From: Ruminococcus sp. CAG:403
GTDB lineage: Bacteria; Bacillota; Clostridia; Oscillospirales; Ruminococcaceae
Length of the DNA stretch: 5,552 nucleotides
Reading direction: 5' to 3'
Assembly (NCBI GenBank): GCA_000437255.1
Contig: FR899090.1
Location: 92,909 to 98,460, forward strand
Shown: one piece after another, positions 4,263 to 5,552 of the stretch
Numbering within the stretch: the stretch's first letter is position 1
Layout of the letters: the number at the start of each line of letters is the position of its first letter
The notes under the pieces: model-generated
What the model saw: only the letters and a program-made list of their open reading frames with translations
What the model was told of the DNA's origin: nothing
Database searches by the model: none
Position numbers and translations under genes: made by a program

Positions 4263-5552
4263 ATGAGTAAAAAAGCAAAAAGAGTCGTTTCAATGGGAAT
4301 GGCTGCTGCTTTGGCTTTGTCTGCCTTGCCGCTGAGCGGCTTGTCAGCGGTTGCAGCAGGAACTGACTATTCTCTGAGCATTGAGACGACAGATCGACAG
4401 TCTGTGGTTAATATCACTGCTGATCAAATTGCTGCTGGCGATGTTACCATTCCAGTCGGCATTTACATTCATGCAGATGCATTAACAGACAGCAACTACA
4501 TCACGGAATTCCGTGCAAAGTGGGAGAGCAAGGATTCTAACGGTACCAAAACACCGAAGAATATCCAGTTCGACAATGTAGTTCGTTTGGATGAGTCCTC
4601 AGGCCAAGATAAAGAGTATAAGTATTCTGCTGGCACGGTAACAACCAAGTACCCAATGTACGCACTGGCAGCTGTAACAGTTCGTAAGAGCGGCTTAAAG
4701 TACACCAACCCGAACTGCAGCCTGGCATATGCAGACTACATTGCAGATCCGATCTTCGGTAATAACGTATATTCTGCTGGTAAGGATAAGGTAAAATTCA
4801 CTGCAACTTACTGGGAAAGCATTGAAGATTGTAAGGCTGACATTGGTGTAGCCAGCAAGCCGCACCGTGTTACAAAGGAATATGTTTGTGATGTAACCTA
4901 TGATGCAGATGGAATTGGTCATTATTCTTATGATTATTCTTATGCATATGCAGCAAATGCAGATGATACAGGCACCATCTTCAGTGGTACTGCTACCGGT
5001 AACCTGCCGCCGACCTATGATGGTGACCTGGCAGAAGGTACACAGATCACAGATATGAACAACTACATCAAGTGGATGACCAAGCTGAGCACCGCTACTT
5101 CTTTTGCTGGTACTTCTGATGAGTTTGCAATGCAGACATTTGATGTTGTTGTAAAGAAGGGTACTGCAGAAGGTACTTATTATGTAGACTTTACAGGTGA
5201 CGATGACCTGGATAGACAGGGCAAGCGTTGGACCAATATGCTGTTCAGCTCTTCTGGTAAGACCTACACAGAACCGAGCAGCACACAGTCTTTGAAGATC
5301 GTTGTTGGCGACGGTGAGACACCGCCCACTACTACAACAGCTGGCTCTGCAACCACAACAGCAGCTCCGACCACAACAGCAGCTCCGACTACCACAACAA
5401 CTGCTTCCAATCCGATTGACAAGCCGACTTGGAAAATTGGTGGCGAACTGGCAAATGGTGATGTAGAACCTGCATGGGGCGAAGCAGATGGCTCTGTAGA
5501 GATCAATTCTTATGTATTTGGTCAGGACGAGTGCGCAGGTATCACAGCAACC
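4263..5552 (+). CDS. scaA: ScaA-like scaffoldin, N-terminal part (partial, runs off the window)
   Basis: 430 codons are open to the window end with no stop. The ATG at 4263 has AGGA (4251-4254) 8 bases upstream and starts a clear signal peptide: KKAKR, a hydrophobic core, then SAVAA (cleavage near residue 31 or 32). Residues about 34-351 form an N-terminal beta-rich module without a family I can name. Its opening (DVTIPVGIYIHAD, NIQFDNVV) and closing strands (FDVVVKKGTAEGTYYVDF, SLKIVV) resemble the first and last strands of a cohesin, with a long insert between. That insert carries an alternating tyrosine strand at 220-229. A Thr/Ala/Pro linker spans 353-383. After it, residues 389-430 (TWKIGG through VFGQDECAGITAT) look like the start of another cohesin-type module. 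ScaA in R. flavefaciens is the scaffoldin whose cohesins bind enzyme and ScaC dockerins, and scaC-scaA is the known gene order, which is the main reason for the symbol. Another scaffoldin is possible until the cohesins and dockerin downstream are seen. Confidence 0.6.
   Translation, partial: MSKKAKRVVSMGMAAALALSALPLSGLSAVAAGTDYSLSIETTDRQSVVNITADQIAAGDVTIPVGIYIHADALTDSNYITEFRAKWESKDSNGTKTPKNIQFDNVVRLDESSGQDKEYKYSAGTVTTKYPMYALAAVTVRKSGLKYTNPNCSLAYADYIADPIFGNNVYSAGKDKVKFTATYWESIEDCKADIGVASKPHRVTKEYVCDVTYDADGIGHYSYDYSYAYAANADDTGTIFSGTATGNLPPTYDGDLAEGTQITDMNNYIKWMTKLSTATSFAGTSDEFAMQTFDVVVKKGTAEGTYYVDFTGDDDLDRQGKRWTNMLFSSSGKTYTEPSSTQSLKIVVGDGETPPTTTTAGSATTTAAPTTTAAPTTTTTASNPIDKPTWKIGGELANGDVEPAWGEADGSVEINSYVFGQDECAGITAT
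4921..4944 (+). repeat. Perfect 12-base tandem duplication inside the scaA-like gene
   Basis: ATTATTCTTATG occurs twice back to back (4921-4932 and 4933-4944). In frame it gives the repeated YSYD/YSYA at residues 221-228, part of an H-Y-S-Y-D-Y-S-Y-A-Y strand. The exact identity suggests a recent in-frame slippage duplication. Confidence 0.85.
5352..5387 (+). repeat. 18-base tandem repeat encoding the Thr-rich linker
   Basis: Two exact 18-base units (5352-5369 and 5370-5387) encode TTTAAP twice, followed by a degenerate Thr-rich stretch. This lies within the linker at residues 353-383 that separates the N-terminal module from the next module. Such linkers vary in length between strains. Confidence 0.85.

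Noticed and set aside
5264..5506. Minus-strand frame with Val/Ala-rich product opposite the Thr-rich linker
   Set aside because: The low-complexity Val/Ala product is the complement of the repeated Thr/Ala codons of the linker, not an independent gene.

Overview
The window reads as chromosomal DNA from a low-to-moderate-GC Firmicute, most likely a rumen or gut Ruminococcus of the R. flavefaciens type. Two things point there. The left half is the alpha ribosomal-protein operon in Firmicute order (rpsM-rpsK-rpsD-rpoA-rplQ). The right half opens a cellulosome scaffoldin cluster: a small cohesin-plus-dockerin protein (ScaC type), then a larger secreted protein with Thr-rich linkers (ScaA type). 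The genus and the sca assignments come from recalled gene order and domain layout, not from a database search.

Layout. 1-86: last codons of rpsM. 103-504: rpsK, with a TTG start. 525-1121: rpsD. 1188-2141: rpoA. 2225-2566: rplQ. All are on the plus strand, with strong Shine-Dalgarno sequences and short gaps. A strong intrinsic terminator (2587-2622) closes this operon. 2623-3260 is a gap of about 640 bases with no convincing protein gene. It holds two sigma-A-type promoters (P1 2731-2759; P2 3114-3142, which matches consensus perfectly), a stretch rich in inverted repeats between them, a hairpin that looks like a minus-strand terminator (about 3040-3074), and a 112-base structured leader before scaC. 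3261-4166: scaC. 4167-4262: intercistronic gap with two hairpins and no clear promoter. 4263-5552: 5' part of the scaA-like gene (430 codons, open at the window end).

How it works together. The left operon makes ribosomal proteins S13, S11, S4 and L17 and the RNA polymerase alpha subunit. The right part makes secreted adaptor/scaffold proteins. In R. flavefaciens, ScaC uses its dockerin to plug into ScaA and its single cohesin to recruit another set of dockerin proteins, so the two adjacent genes would make physically interacting partners. They are probably co-transcribed from P2, and perhaps P1. The least explained part of the window is the non-coding stretch between the operons: a promoter-driven region with competing helices, and a scaC leader in which two mutually exclusive hairpins could expose or mask the ribosome binding site.
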